A stretch of 64,000 nt of DNA. It comes from Hellea sp039977295 (GTDB taxonomy: Bacteria > Pseudomonadota > Alphaproteobacteria > Caulobacterales > Maricaulaceae). Numbering within the stretch: the first letter of the stretch is position 1; each line of letters starts with the position of its first letter. Positions 51,943 to 60,810 of this stretch are shown one piece after another. The stretch is taken from contig JBDWDN010000011.1 of assembly GCA_039977295.1 (NCBI GenBank), positions 62,001 through 126,000 on the forward strand, given 5' to 3'. The translations under genes were made by a program, and so were the position numbers. The notes under the pieces are model-generated. The model was not told the origin of the DNA, did no database searches, and was given only the letters and a program-made list of their open reading frames with translations.

Positions 51943-52837
51943 GACACCAAGAGTTGAACTTTCAAAAGAACTGGACGTTTCCAGACTTATTTACGGCATG
52001 TGGCGCCTATGCGATGGTCAGGATACATCACCTCGCCATATTCAAGCAAAATTAGAAGCTTGTCTTGGGCAAGGTATTACAACAATCGATCAAGCTGACA
52101 TCTATGGAGGTTATGGCGCAGAGGAACTTTTGGGAACATGCCTCAAACAAGCGCCATCGCTTCGGGACTCGATTGAAATTATTACTAAATGCGGGATTAT
52201 TGCGCCTGTTGGGCGATATGCAGATAGGCATATCAAGCATTATGATACCGGGCGTCAGCACATTGTCTCGAGCGTCGAAACATCGCTACGGCTAATGGGA
52301 ATTGAGCAAGTTGACTTGCTTCTTATTCATAGGCCAGATCCATTTATGAATCATTTGGAAACCGGCGCAGCTCTTGATGAGCTTGTAGCTTCAGGCAAAG
52401 TTAGGGCGCTTGGTGTTTCTAACTTCAAACCATTTGATTGGAACTTACTACAATCAGCTATGTCTAATCCGCTGGTGACTAATCAGATTGAACTTAGCGT
52501 TATGGAAACTCAATCTTTTGTAAATGGCGATATCGCTCACCTGCAGCAATTAGGGGTGCATCCTATGGCCTGGTCTCCCTTGAGCGGCGGCGCACTTTTT
52601 ACCAATCAAGAGAGTGCGCTGAGAATAGCTCTAAACAAAATTGCTTGCCGAGATGGTGTTGATATTGCCGCAGTCGCTATTGCTTGGTTATTAGCGCACC
52701 CGTCAGAAACTTTACCAGTAATAGGCACTAACAAAATTCAAAGAATCAAATCTTTGGGAGACGCATTCCGCGTTTCAATGGACCGGGAGACTTGGTTTGA
52801 AATATATACAGCGAGCCTTGGGACTGAGGTGCCTTAA
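51935..52837 (+). CDS. Aldo/keto reductase (YdhF-like)
   Basis: About 300 residues from the ATG at 51935; the longer frame from 51887 lies in the GMC scrap. The catalytic tetrad is visible: Asp52, Tyr57 (DQADIYGGY), Lys85 (IITKCGI) and His132 (LLIHRPDPF). The C-terminal cofactor segment PVIGTNKIQRIKSL follows. It reduces aldehydes, ketones or keto-sugars with NADPH in the cytoplasm and could act on keto-sugars from the upstream operon. Its own promoter was probably lost in the deletion, leaving it dependent on read-through. Confidence 0.9.
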   Translation: MTKTPRVELSKELDVSRLIYGMWRLCDGQDTSPRHIQAKLEACLGQGITTIDQADIYGGYGAEELLGTCLKQAPSLRDSIEIITKCGIIAPVGRYADRHIKHYDTGRQHIVSSVETSLRLMGIEQVDLLLIHRPDPFMNHLETGAALDELVASGKVRALGVSNFKPFDWNLLQSAMSNPLVTNQIELSVMETQSFVNGDIAHLQQLGVHPMAWSPLSGGALFTNQESALRIALNKIACRDGVDIAAVAIAWLLAHPSETLPVIGTNKIQRIKSLGDAFRVSMDRETWFEIYTASLGTEVP

Positions 52838-52861
52838 AATACATTGCACTTATGAAATTGC

Positions 52862-53836
52862 TTATTCCCCAATGTGATCTTTCAGGAGAGCCGCCGCGCC
52901 GATCAGTGGCGCCAAAGGGGACTTTAGCAACTTGATTGGAATTTCTGCGATATAGTCTGATCGTTGCGCGCGGTTTAGAAACCGATGCATCGCGTCTGGC
53001 GTTTTGTAATGTTTAATCATGCGTTCACTCACACCGCCCGCAAGTATAATGCCGCCGCGTGTGCCACCAGATAAGGCTAGATCACCTATAGCGCCCATAG
53101 TGGCTGCCGCTCTGATTGAGCATATATCACTGCATATCGAATCTCCGATATCCGCTAATTCTCGGATTTTATCGGGATGAAGTGATATATAAGTTTTACC
53201 ATGCATTTCGCATATCGCTTTATGAATAATTGGAAGTCCCCTCCCTGAACTAACGAGTTCCAATGAGACGAATTCATGGTCGCGTTGCAAGATCTTGAGT
53301 AATTCCATTTCATGCTGTGTTTGTGGACTATAGGATTGAAAGCCGCCTTCGGTTGATATGACGTGGTAGCCAATTTGTGTCGGGACTAAATGTCCTACGC
53401 CAAAGCCCGTGCCTGGACCAGCAACCAGTATTGGTGCGTCGGTTAAAGCTTTTCCTGAGCGAATAACCTCGAAATCAGGATCGCTTAGTTCAGGAATAGA
53501 CCGTGTCATGCCTGCGAAATCATTGTATAATTCACATACTTCCAACCCAAAACGTTCAATCGTCCTATCTGCGGAAATTTCCCAAGCTGAATTGGTTACA
53601 TTTACATATCCCGCTTTGACAGGGCCGGCTGCAGAGAATGCGGCTTGACGCGGGCGAACGTCTAAGCTGTCCATGTAGAAATCAAGAGCTTCATAAAAAG
53701 TAGAATAATCTGAACCTTGCAATTTAACAAAATTACACACTGTCCATCCACCTTGTGTTGTGGGCTTTAGGCACGCAAATCGCGCATTGGTGCCACCAAT
53801 GTCTCCGGCCAGAATTGTGATATTGTGCTGTGTCAT
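52862..53836 (-). CDS. glk: Glucokinase
   Basis: 324 residues of the bacterial (non-ROK) glucokinase family: ATP loop LAGDIGGTNARFA, NDFAGM with the catalytic Asp, VAGPGTGFGVGHL, STEGGFQSYSP and the C-terminal GGIILAGGVSERM. It phosphorylates glucose in the cytoplasm. Control by the LacI operator 147 bp upstream would link it to the GH3 enzyme that follows the regulator gene. Between the operator and this gene lies a scrap of a second xylA, so glk was once preceded by xylose isomerase. Confidence 0.92.
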   Translation of the reverse strand: MTQHNITILAGDIGGTNARFACLKPTTQGGWTVCNFVKLQGSDYSTFYEALDFYMDSLDVRPRQAAFSAAGPVKAGYVNVTNSAWEISADRTIERFGLEVCELYNDFAGMTRSIPELSDPDFEVIRSGKALTDAPILVAGPGTGFGVGHLVPTQIGYHVISTEGGFQSYSPQTQHEMELLKILQRDHEFVSLELVSSGRGLPIIHKAICEMHGKTYISLHPDKIRELADIGDSICSDICSIRAAATMGAIGDLALSGGTRGGIILAGGVSERMIKHYKTPDAMHRFLNRAQRSDYIAEIPIKLLKSPLAPLIGAAALLKDHIGE

Positions 53837-53851
53837 CTAAATAAAATCCGC

Positions 53852-53971
53852 TTATTTCACTAATTGAGTTATATTGTTTTCAAGATGCTCTTGCCATCCT
53901 GACATAGGGATAGCGGAGAGATTAGTATTAAGAGCAGCATTATATTCATCCCCTGAAGTTTTAAGTATCTG
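53852..53971 (-). pseudogene. C-terminal fragment of a second xylose isomerase
   Basis: The last 39 codons read ...LNTNLSAIPMSGWQEHLEN then NITQLVK and stop. They align without gaps to the end of the intact XylA (LDGNTSPEPSSGRQEYLEN, IVTQFVK). No start and no upstream portion remain. It sits between the LacI operator and glk on the same strand, showing that an xylA-glk operon lost most of xylA. Confidence 0.85.
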
Positions 53972-53982
53972 CTAAGGAGAAA

Positions 53983-53996
53983 TGACAACCTTGTCA
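53983..53996. promoter_or_regulatory. LacI-family operator between glk and lacI
   Basis: TGACAACCTTGTCA, one central mismatch, ending 67 bp before the LacI ATG and 147 bp before glk. It predicts autoregulation and control of glk. Confidence 0.82.
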
Positions 53997-54062
53997 AAAA
54001 AATATAACTATATTGCTCTCATTGCTTGAAAACTGTCTATAGGCGCCTTAGGTGATATATAT

Positions 54063-55064
54063 ATGACGACGATTATTGACGTAGCAAAAAAAGCTGGGGT
54101 TTCATTTAAAACTGTTTCACGCGTGTTGAACGGGGAAGCTGGTGTGCGTGAGAAAACGCGTGAAAATGTCCTGAATGTTGCTACAGAGTTAAATTACCAA
54201 CCTAATTCTTCGGCGCGAAACTTGCGCGCTAAGACGTTGCCCACAGTGGCTCTCTTAGGCGATAACCCCAGCCGTAGCTTTGTAGAGGCCATGCGTTTAG
54301 GGGCAATAATGGGCTGCAAGAGGATGGGGTATAATCTCAAGGTCGAAAATCTCTTAAATAAAGATACGATTGAGGGTTTGCTGTCCCAAGAGGATATTGT
54401 CGGTGCTGTATTGGCTCCGCCTCTATCCAATTCCCAATGGGTTTTGGATTATTTGAATAATCAGAACATTCCATATGTGCGAATCTGTGCCGAGCAGGTC
54501 AGTAACGAAGGTCATAAGATTGGTATTGATGATCGCGCCGCTGCAAGGGATATGACGCAACACCTAATCGACCTCGGTCATAAGCGTATAGGGTTTATAA
54601 AAGGGCATTCGGGCTATGACGTCTCGCGCCGCAGAGTTGTTGGATATAAAGATGCCATGGATAACTCTGGAATAGAGATTGATCATAACCTGATTGTTGA
54701 GGGTGAATTTTCCTACGTTTCAGGATTGGTTGCTGCTGAGAAATTACTTGCGCAGCCGGACCGACCTACAGCTATATTCGCGTCTAATGATGATATGGCT
54801 GCAGCAACTCTGGCAGTCGCTTATAAATACGGAATTTCTGTACCGGACCAGTTATCAATTGCAGGGTTTGATGATTCGCCCATTGCTAAAATTGTTCACC
54901 CTGGTCTTACAACAATTCGGCAAGCGGTTTCTGTTATGGCAGAGAAGGCCATCGATATATTGGCGCAAAAAATTATTCACAAAGATGGCCTGTTAGAAGA
55001 TGTAGAGCTTCTTCATGAGCTTGTGGAACGCGCGTCGACAGCTCCTATGAAAAGCGTTTCTTAA
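54063..55064 (+). CDS. LacI-family transcriptional regulator of the xylan locus
   Basis: 333 residues. The helix-turn-helix (TTIIDVAKKAGVSFKTVSR, residues 2-20) and hinge (NSSARNLRA) are intact. The ligand domain has VALLGDNPSRSF, DDRAAARDMTQHLIDLGH, AIFASNDDMAAA and GFDDSPIA. It is the only intact LacI gene in the window, lies between two copies of the TGACAACGTTGTCA operator, and is the likely reader of all of them. The effector is probably a xylose- or oligosaccharide-derived sugar. A degenerate paralogue lies at 42.26 kb. Confidence 0.93.
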   Translation: MTTIIDVAKKAGVSFKTVSRVLNGEAGVREKTRENVLNVATELNYQPNSSARNLRAKTLPTVALLGDNPSRSFVEAMRLGAIMGCKRMGYNLKVENLLNKDTIEGLLSQEDIVGAVLAPPLSNSQWVLDYLNNQNIPYVRICAEQVSNEGHKIGIDDRAAARDMTQHLIDLGHKRIGFIKGHSGYDVSRRRVVGYKDAMDNSGIEIDHNLIVEGEFSYVSGLVAAEKLLAQPDRPTAIFASNDDMAAATLAVAYKYGISVPDQLSIAGFDDSPIAKIVHPGLTTIRQAVSVMAEKAIDILAQKIIHKDGLLEDVELLHELVERASTAPMKSVS

Positions 55065-55073
55065 ATCAATAAT

Positions 55074-55087
55074 TGACAACGTTGTCT
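55074..55087. promoter_or_regulatory. LacI-family operator, GH3 gene
   Basis: TGACAACGTTGTCT, one mismatch, nine bases after the LacI stop and 90 bp before the GH3 start. Confidence 0.85.
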
Positions 55088-55176
55088 CTTTCGTATTTGT
55101 TACTACAAAAAAGTGAATACGGGACGTTACATGTCAGCAATATCCTAATTCAGACCTGTTTTTCGGAGAATTTTCT

Positions 55177-57741
55177 ATGGTAAAACTTGATCTTTTTAAG
55201 ACAGTCGCGATATGCGGTCTTGCTTTTGCGTTTATCGGGTGCGTGAGTGAAAGCTCTGGCGAAAATACAGCCTCGAAGGCGACTGAAAAACCACGTGTTC
55301 CAGGATCTGTTGACGTGTCTGTCTGGCCTAAAGTTGAGAGCCCTGTCGGACTGGATGCGGCAATTGAGGCGCGCATTACAGAGTTGATGTCAAAGATGGA
55401 ACTGCGCCACAAGGTTGGCCAAGTTATTCAGGGCGATATCGGTTCGCTGACACCAGAAGATTTGAAAACTTACCCGCTGGGGTCCGTTTTGAATGGCGGT
55501 AACTCTGCGCCTAATGGTGATAATCGCTCGCCGGCTTCGGCGTGGGTAGAACTTGCGGATGAATTTTATGCAGCTTCAAAAGAAGCTTATGGTGAGGGCG
55601 TCCCGTTTATCCCACTGATATGGGGAACAGATGCGGTCCACGGGCACAACAACGTACCGGGCGCAACGGTCTTTCCACACAACATCGGACTGGGCGCGAC
55701 TCGTAATCCCAAACTTTTGGGCGAAATCGGCGCTATAACCGCGAAAGAGATTCGCGTCGGGGCGCAAGAATGGACTTTTGCGCCGACCATCGCAGTCGTT
55801 CGCGATGACCGTTGGGGGCGAACCTATGAAGGTTATTCTGAAAACCCTGAAGTAACGGCGTCATATGCGGGAGAATTGATACTCGGCATTCAGGGTGAGC
55901 CTGGTTCAGAGACTTGGCTCAGGGGTGATAAAGTCATTGCGACCGCAAAACACTTTCTAGGTGATGGCGGGACGAACCAAGGTCGCGACCAAGGTGATAA
56001 TCTTGATACAGAAGAGCAATTGCGCGATATTCACGGGGCAGGTTACCCTGTCGCTCTCAAGGCGGGCGCGCAATCCGTCATGGTGTCTTTTTCTAGCTGG
56101 CAGGGCACGAAGCTCCACGGTCATGAGGGCTTGATTACTGATGTTCTCAAGGGACGAATGGGCTTTGATGGCTTTGTTGTCGGAGACTGGAATGCACACG
56201 GTCAATTGGATGATTGTACGAACGAAAACTGCGCGGCTGCGCTTCATGCTGGGCTGGATATGTATATGGCCCCCGATAGCTGGCGAGGCCTTTTTGATAA
56301 TACATTGGCGCAAGCTGAAAGCGGAGAGCTTGATCTCGCCCGCCTTGATGATGCGGTTCGCCGTATCCTACGTGTAAAAATACGTTCAGGGCTTCTTGAT
56401 GCGGGCAAACCTTCATCACGTCCCGGCGCAGCAGATTACTCTGTTTTGCGAGATCCCGCATCTAAAGCTGTGGCGCGTCAAGCCGTTCGCGAAAGCCAAG
56501 TCTTGATTAAGAATAATGGTGTTTTGCCAATTAACCCTAACGCGACAGTTTTGGTTGCTGGTGACGGCGCTGATAATATCGGCAAACAATCTGGCGGCTG
56601 GACCTTATCGTGGCAGGGCACGGGTAATAAAAACTCTGATTTCCCAGGCGGAACCTCATTCTTGGACGGTATCAGTCGCCACGTAAAAGCGGGCGGCGGG
56701 AAGGTTGTGCAGCCTGATGCAGAGGGCATTTACATGGGTAATCCAACCGTCGCGATTGTAGTCTTTGGCGAGGAGCCTTATGCTGAATTCAAAGGCGATA
56801 TTGATAATCTGGCTTATAAACCGGGTGATGACAGTGATTTAGCTTTACTTCAGAAATATAAAGCTGCCGGTATTCCAACGGTTGCAGTCTTCCTTTCTGG
56901 CCGTCCGCTTTGGATGAATCGCGAAATTAATGCGTCTGATGCTTTCGTTGCCGCGTGGCTTCCAGGCTCTGAAGGCGGTTATGCGACAGACGTCTTATTT
57001 ACCGATAAAGACGGCAAAATTGCTTATGATTTTAAAGGTAAGTTACCTTACTCATGGCCACGCACCGCGATACAGACGCCGCTAAATTACGACGATGAAA
57101 ATTACGATCCGCTCTTTGCTTATGGTTACGGCTTATCTTACGCCAAACCTGGGAAGGTTGCGGCGCTACCTGAGGAGGCTGGTATTGAGCTTTCTGCGAA
57201 GAATGACAGTGATTTTTTCAAAGCCGGCAAGGCAGTCTTCCCTTGGACACTTATTATTGGTGATCCATCAGGTAAGAAAACGGTTAAGACAACGAAAGCT
57301 ACTTCGCCCGGCGGTGTTGTGTCAATTGTCTCTGCCGATGACGGCGTGCAGGAAAACATTCGTACGCTAAGCTTTAACGGGACAGGTAAAGGCCGTTTTG
57401 AAGTGCGTGGTACGCCCGTTGATTTAACACGCCAAAATACAGGCGATATGGCTATTCATATGCGTATCCGCGCTGAAACTGGCGCGGCAACAGCAAAAGT
57501 TTCGCTTATGTTGGATTGCGGAAATGGATGCGATCCTGTGCAGCCACTAGATAAGGTTTTGTCTGGCGCGAAAGTGGGTGAATGGACAGAAGTGGCAGTA
57601 AAACTCTCTTGCTTCACGGAAGGGTCTGCAATGGAATATGTGTCTGCGCCTTTCGCTATTGAAACAAGTGACAAGGTGTCATTTAGCTTATCTGACGTCA
57701 AACTTGTTGCCAATGAAGGGCAGGCTGTTTGCTTGAACTAA
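55177..57741 (+). CDS. GH3 exo-beta-glucosidase-type lipoprotein
   Basis: 854 residues. Lipobox FIGC (Cys22), then the GH3 barrel with IWGTDAVHGHNN, ATAKHFLGDGGTNQGRDQG and nucleophile Asp337 (FVVGDWNAHGQ). A second domain and a C-terminal carbohydrate-binding-like region (about 690-854) follow. These motifs match the ExoP/1,4-beta-D-glucan glucohydrolase branch, unlike the GH3 near 40 kb. It would release glucose from mixed-linkage or cello-oligosaccharides, which fits the nearby glucokinase. A LacI operator precedes it and a terminator follows. Confidence 0.92.
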   Translation: MVKLDLFKTVAICGLAFAFIGCVSESSGENTASKATEKPRVPGSVDVSVWPKVESPVGLDAAIEARITELMSKMELRHKVGQVIQGDIGSLTPEDLKTYPLGSVLNGGNSAPNGDNRSPASAWVELADEFYAASKEAYGEGVPFIPLIWGTDAVHGHNNVPGATVFPHNIGLGATRNPKLLGEIGAITAKEIRVGAQEWTFAPTIAVVRDDRWGRTYEGYSENPEVTASYAGELILGIQGEPGSETWLRGDKVIATAKHFLGDGGTNQGRDQGDNLDTEEQLRDIHGAGYPVALKAGAQSVMVSFSSWQGTKLHGHEGLITDVLKGRMGFDGFVVGDWNAHGQLDDCTNENCAAALHAGLDMYMAPDSWRGLFDNTLAQAESGELDLARLDDAVRRILRVKIRSGLLDAGKPSSRPGAADYSVLRDPASKAVARQAVRESQVLIKNNGVLPINPNATVLVAGDGADNIGKQSGGWTLSWQGTGNKNSDFPGGTSFLDGISRHVKAGGGKVVQPDAEGIYMGNPTVAIVVFGEEPYAEFKGDIDNLAYKPGDDSDLALLQKYKAAGIPTVAVFLSGRPLWMNREINASDAFVAAWLPGSEGGYATDVLFTDKDGKIAYDFKGKLPYSWPRTAIQTPLNYDDENYDPLFAYGYGLSYAKPGKVAALPEEAGIELSAKNDSDFFKAGKAVFPWTLIIGDPSGKKTVKTTKATSPGGVVSIVSADDGVQENIRTLSFNGTGKGRFEVRGTPVDLTRQNTGDMAIHMRIRAETGAATAKVSLMLDCGNGCDPVQPLDKVLSGAKVGEWTEVAVKLSCFTEGSAMEYVSAPFAIETSDKVSFSLSDVKLVANEGQAVCLN

Positions 57742-57750
57742 AAGCAGTAG

Positions 57751-57785
57751 AGAGGCACTTTATATTAGGGTGCCTCTATTTTATA
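57751..57785 (+). terminator. Rho-independent terminator after the GH3 gene
   Basis: AGAGGCAC (57751-57758) pairs perfectly with GTGCCTCT (57770-57777), followed by ATTTTAT. It lies between convergent genes and may work in both directions. Confidence 0.75.
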
Positions 57786-57812
57786 AATGAAGCTTTTCAA
57801 GAGGCTCTTTAG

Positions 57813-58427
57813 CTACTTGCCCATATATTTGCTGGCGTCACCATTCGGGCCTAGGTTCATGATATAGAATTGCCCGAATTCAAGTGTTTGTTTTGCGCGT
57901 GCAAGGTTGAAGTTCAAATTGGTCTTGTCGGCGGCGTAGTCGCGGTTTGCTTTTCCTGCGAGGTTATAGAGCTTCCATTCTTTTTCTAGGGCGACTCGTT
58001 CTTCGAAAATAGCATCATAAGGTTCAATATTACGCTGTATGGCTACGCTAATGTCGCCTTTGTCTTTTCCTTTTTGGGGTTTTGCGGCTCGGGCCCAGAA
58101 TGAAAGCAATATAACGTCATCTTTTGCAATGGACGTCGTCATAGGAATGCGCGTCGCTGTGTCCCAAGGCTTTGGTTTTCTCTTTTTAACAGCAACTTGA
58201 TAGGCCATTCCGCCGGGCGCGCCTTCGGATTCAACAACTTTATCTCTTTTATCAGACCCCTCTGTCTTCCACTTAATATCGTAGGGGTTATTAATCAACG
58301 TGCCAGGCAATTGTGCATCCAAAGCCTTGAGCGCTTGCTCAAACTCGTCTTGTGCATGAACAGCTGTGGTCGCCAATAGACTCATAAATGCCGCAGACGT
58401 GATGGATAAGATGGCGCGTTTAAACAT
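57813..58427 (-). CDS. Secreted carbohydrate-binding-like protein
   Basis: About 204 residues from the ATG at 58427 (ribosome site AAGGGGAAT; the frame is open upstream but has no site). A signal peptide ends near VHAQDEF. The mature part is beta-rich: IPMTTSIAKDDVILLSFWARA, DISVAIQRN, and WKLYNLAGKANRDY with NLNFNLARAKQTLEFGQFYIMNLG. This is the jelly-roll pattern of CBM4/9-like modules found next to xylanase domains. No catalytic domain is attached, so it may bind xylan alone or help surface enzymes. A variant operator precedes it. Confidence 0.65.
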   Translation of the reverse strand: MFKRAILSITSAAFMSLLATTAVHAQDEFEQALKALDAQLPGTLINNPYDIKWKTEGSDKRDKVVESEGAPGGMAYQVAVKKRKPKPWDTATRIPMTTSIAKDDVILLSFWARAAKPQKGKDKGDISVAIQRNIEPYDAIFEERVALEKEWKLYNLAGKANRDYAADKTNLNFNLARAKQTLEFGQFYIMNLGPNGDASKYMGK

Positions 58428-58472
58428 TGATAGATTCCCCTTATGTGTTTTTCTGGGAGTATAATGCAAAAA

Positions 58473-58486
58473 AGACAGCGCTGTCA
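58473..58486. promoter_or_regulatory. Variant LacI-type palindrome with GCGC centre
   Basis: On the minus strand TGACAGCGCTGTCT, the same outer half-sites as the local operator but with GCGC at the centre, 46 bp upstream of the carbohydrate-binding-like gene. Confidence 0.65.
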
Positions 58487-58521
58487 ATTTTGCGTGGCAG
58501 TAAGCTGAGTGAAGACTATTC

Positions 58522-59199
58522 TTAACCTAAAAGGGTTCTAAGATATTTGATTTGAGCTTTTATTTCTTTATTCGCGTCACCTTTTTTGTAACGCGGCTCT
58601 AATTTTTGAAGCTTTTTGAATTGCTTGTTAGCTTTGTCGATATTGCCGTCCTGGTATTCCAGCAAACTCAATCTGAAATGTGCATCATATAGATTTTTAC
58701 GCATATTAGCTGCACGCGCGAGGGATTCTTTTGCCTCGGCTGTTTTGCCAAGTTTGAGTTGTGAAAGACCCTTCATGTAGAGTTGAAAGCCGCGATCTTC
58801 ACATGTACGTTTTGTTTCAGAGTCTTTATTTTTAAACGAAGAAGAATTGAACTGAGGCGCTAGCGAAGGCGTAGCTTCCGTGATTGTAACGCCGCCTTGA
58901 CCGCCAGAGACTTGGGGCGCGCCAACGGCATCTGCGGCAACATTTGCTGTTATAGAGCTGTCACGCGCGCGTTCCACGCCTGATTGGAAGTTCCGTGTGG
59001 CACGCAAGGCGCAAAACGCATTTCTTTCAAATTCTATCTCAGCTGTCGCATAGTCTCCGGCGCGGAAGGCTGACATAGCAGGGTCTGTTTGGATTGTACC
59101 TTTGGAGACGACTTCGTCATTAGATTTTTCGTCTTGCGCGGCGGCACTACCTGCAAAAATAAGTCCTACTGAGAGAAGGATGAGGGCTTTGCGTTTCAT
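58522..59199 (-). CDS. Exported TPR-repeat protein
   Basis: 225 residues. Signal peptide cleaved near AAAQDEKS. The C-terminal half (about 140-215) contains two to three tetratricopeptide-like repeats, such as GLSQLKLGKTAEAKESLARA and RLSLLEYQDGNIDKANKQFK. The middle is low in complexity and Gln/Gly-rich. Probably a periplasmic scaffold. It lies between the carbohydrate-binding-like gene and the halogenase array on the same strand; a specific partner is not visible. Confidence 0.75.
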   Translation of the reverse strand: MKRKALILLSVGLIFAGSAAAQDEKSNDEVVSKGTIQTDPAMSAFRAGDYATAEIEFERNAFCALRATRNFQSGVERARDSSITANVAADAVGAPQVSGGQGGVTITEATPSLAPQFNSSSFKNKDSETKRTCEDRGFQLYMKGLSQLKLGKTAEAKESLARAANMRKNLYDAHFRLSLLEYQDGNIDKANKQFKKLQKLEPRYKKGDANKEIKAQIKYLRTLLG

Positions 59200-59289
59200 C
59201 TTGATGGCCTTTCGTCTATTTACCGTCTGTTATTATTATAGAGTATTTCTTGTAAAATTTCAATTATTGTAAAAATGAGACTTAGTATT

Positions 59290-60810
59290 TTATTGTCCCG
59301 TTAGGTCAGATTTGCAAAACTCATCAATGAAATCTTGATGCATTGGCATAGATTTAAGGCAAGCCTGAGTAACTTTGCTCAATTGAGACATCCGTTCTTC
59401 AAGTAGGTCTGATGATATTGAATTTGCCATTGGATGATAACTCTTTGGCGCAATACCCTGCCCATGCATGACAGCAAGCCAACTGGTTTCGCCAAAAATT
59501 TCAGAGTCGTGACGGTAAAGACGTGCATTATCTTTGTATAGAGCGATACGGGTTTTCAACGTTTCTGGGATATCCATATTTTTACAATATCGCCAAAAAG
59601 GCGTATCTTCACGTTCCGTCGCATAATAATGCAATATTAGGAAATCCCGCACTTGCTGATATTCCAGCAAGGTTCTTGAATTAAAATAATCGATATTGGA
59701 CTGTGCGAAATTCTTATCAGGAAAACTCGCCATAAGCCGAGCAACGGCCGTTTGGATGAGATGGATAGAGGTGGATTCTAGAGGTTCTAAAAAACCCGCT
59801 GCTAAACCAAGAGACACAACATTCTTGTTCCAAGGTTTTGTGCGAATACCAGTCTTAAACCGTAAGAAATTTGGTTCGGAAATTGGCGCGCCATCTATGT
59901 CTGCATTCAAGCTTTGGAGGGCCTCATCATCACTCATATAATCAGAGCAATAGACATGGCCATTTCCCACACGAGATTGCAGCGGAATACGCCATTGCCA
60001 GCCAGCATCCTTAGCGGTTGCTCGCGTATAGGGCAGCGGCGACGTAGTAGATTGGCTCGCTCTGGCCACAGCGCGGTTGCAGGGCAACATAGCGCTCCAA
60101 TCTGTATAGCCTGACTTTAATGTTTGCTCAATTAAGAGGCCGCGAAAACCTGAGCAGTCGATAAATAAATCTCCGGCATGGCTTTCGCCGTTTTCGAGAG
60201 AGACCTTTTCCACATGACCCGTTTCAGAGTTTTGGGTGACATCTGTGATTTTTCCTTCGACGCGTTTTACGCCGCGTTTTTCAGAAAACTCACGCATAAA
60301 TTTAGCATAGAGTGAGGCATCAAATTGAAAGGCATAAACAATAGAATTTAGGGGGGAGTTTTTAACGCTCAAATCTGGACGTTGAAATTTACCATCTCTT
60401 GCGGCCAATATTTGCAAGCAATAATCATCAATGGAGGGCGCTTTGCCCATTTTGTGATATCTATGCCAGTAATGATGAAAGCGAATGCCGTCCATCGGGG
60501 TGCCATAATCGCCAAAGGGATGAATATAACGCTCGCCCAATTTACCCCAATTTACAAATTCTATACCCAATTTAAATGTCGCATTGGTCTTTCTTACAAA
60601 CTCATTTTCATCGAGCCCTAAGAGGCGGTTATAATAAGTAATGTGGGGGATCGTTGCTTCGCCGACCCCGATAGTCCCGATGGCCTCGGACTCAATTAAT
60701 GTGAGGCCTATGTCTTCATCATTGATCAGGCGGGATAATCCTGCTGCCACCATCCATCCTGCGGTGCCGCCGCCGACAATGATAATATTCTTTATTTTCA
60801 TGTCGCTCAT
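59290..60810 (-). CDS. Tryptophan-halogenase-family flavoprotein (copy 1)
   Basis: 506 residues. The FAD site VGGGTAGWM, the catalytic lysine (Lys80 in ATFKLGIEF), the GWQWRIP signature and the glutamate loop GFLEPLESTSIHL are all present, so halogenase chemistry is possible. Such genes are common beside TonB receptors for glycans in Caulobacterales-like bacteria, where the substrate is unknown and need not be tryptophan. It follows copy 2 directly, with no gap, in a tandem operon. Confidence 0.88.
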   Translation of the reverse strand: MSDMKIKNIIIVGGGTAGWMVAAGLSRLINDEDIGLTLIESEAIGTIGVGEATIPHITYYNRLLGLDENEFVRKTNATFKLGIEFVNWGKLGERYIHPFGDYGTPMDGIRFHHYWHRYHKMGKAPSIDDYCLQILAARDGKFQRPDLSVKNSPLNSIVYAFQFDASLYAKFMREFSEKRGVKRVEGKITDVTQNSETGHVEKVSLENGESHAGDLFIDCSGFRGLLIEQTLKSGYTDWSAMLPCNRAVARASQSTTSPLPYTRATAKDAGWQWRIPLQSRVGNGHVYCSDYMSDDEALQSLNADIDGAPISEPNFLRFKTGIRTKPWNKNVVSLGLAAGFLEPLESTSIHLIQTAVARLMASFPDKNFAQSNIDYFNSRTLLEYQQVRDFLILHYYATEREDTPFWRYCKNMDIPETLKTRIALYKDNARLYRHDSEIFGETSWLAVMHGQGIAPKSYHPMANSISSDLLEERMSQLSKVTQACLKSMPMHQDFIDEFCKSDLTGQ

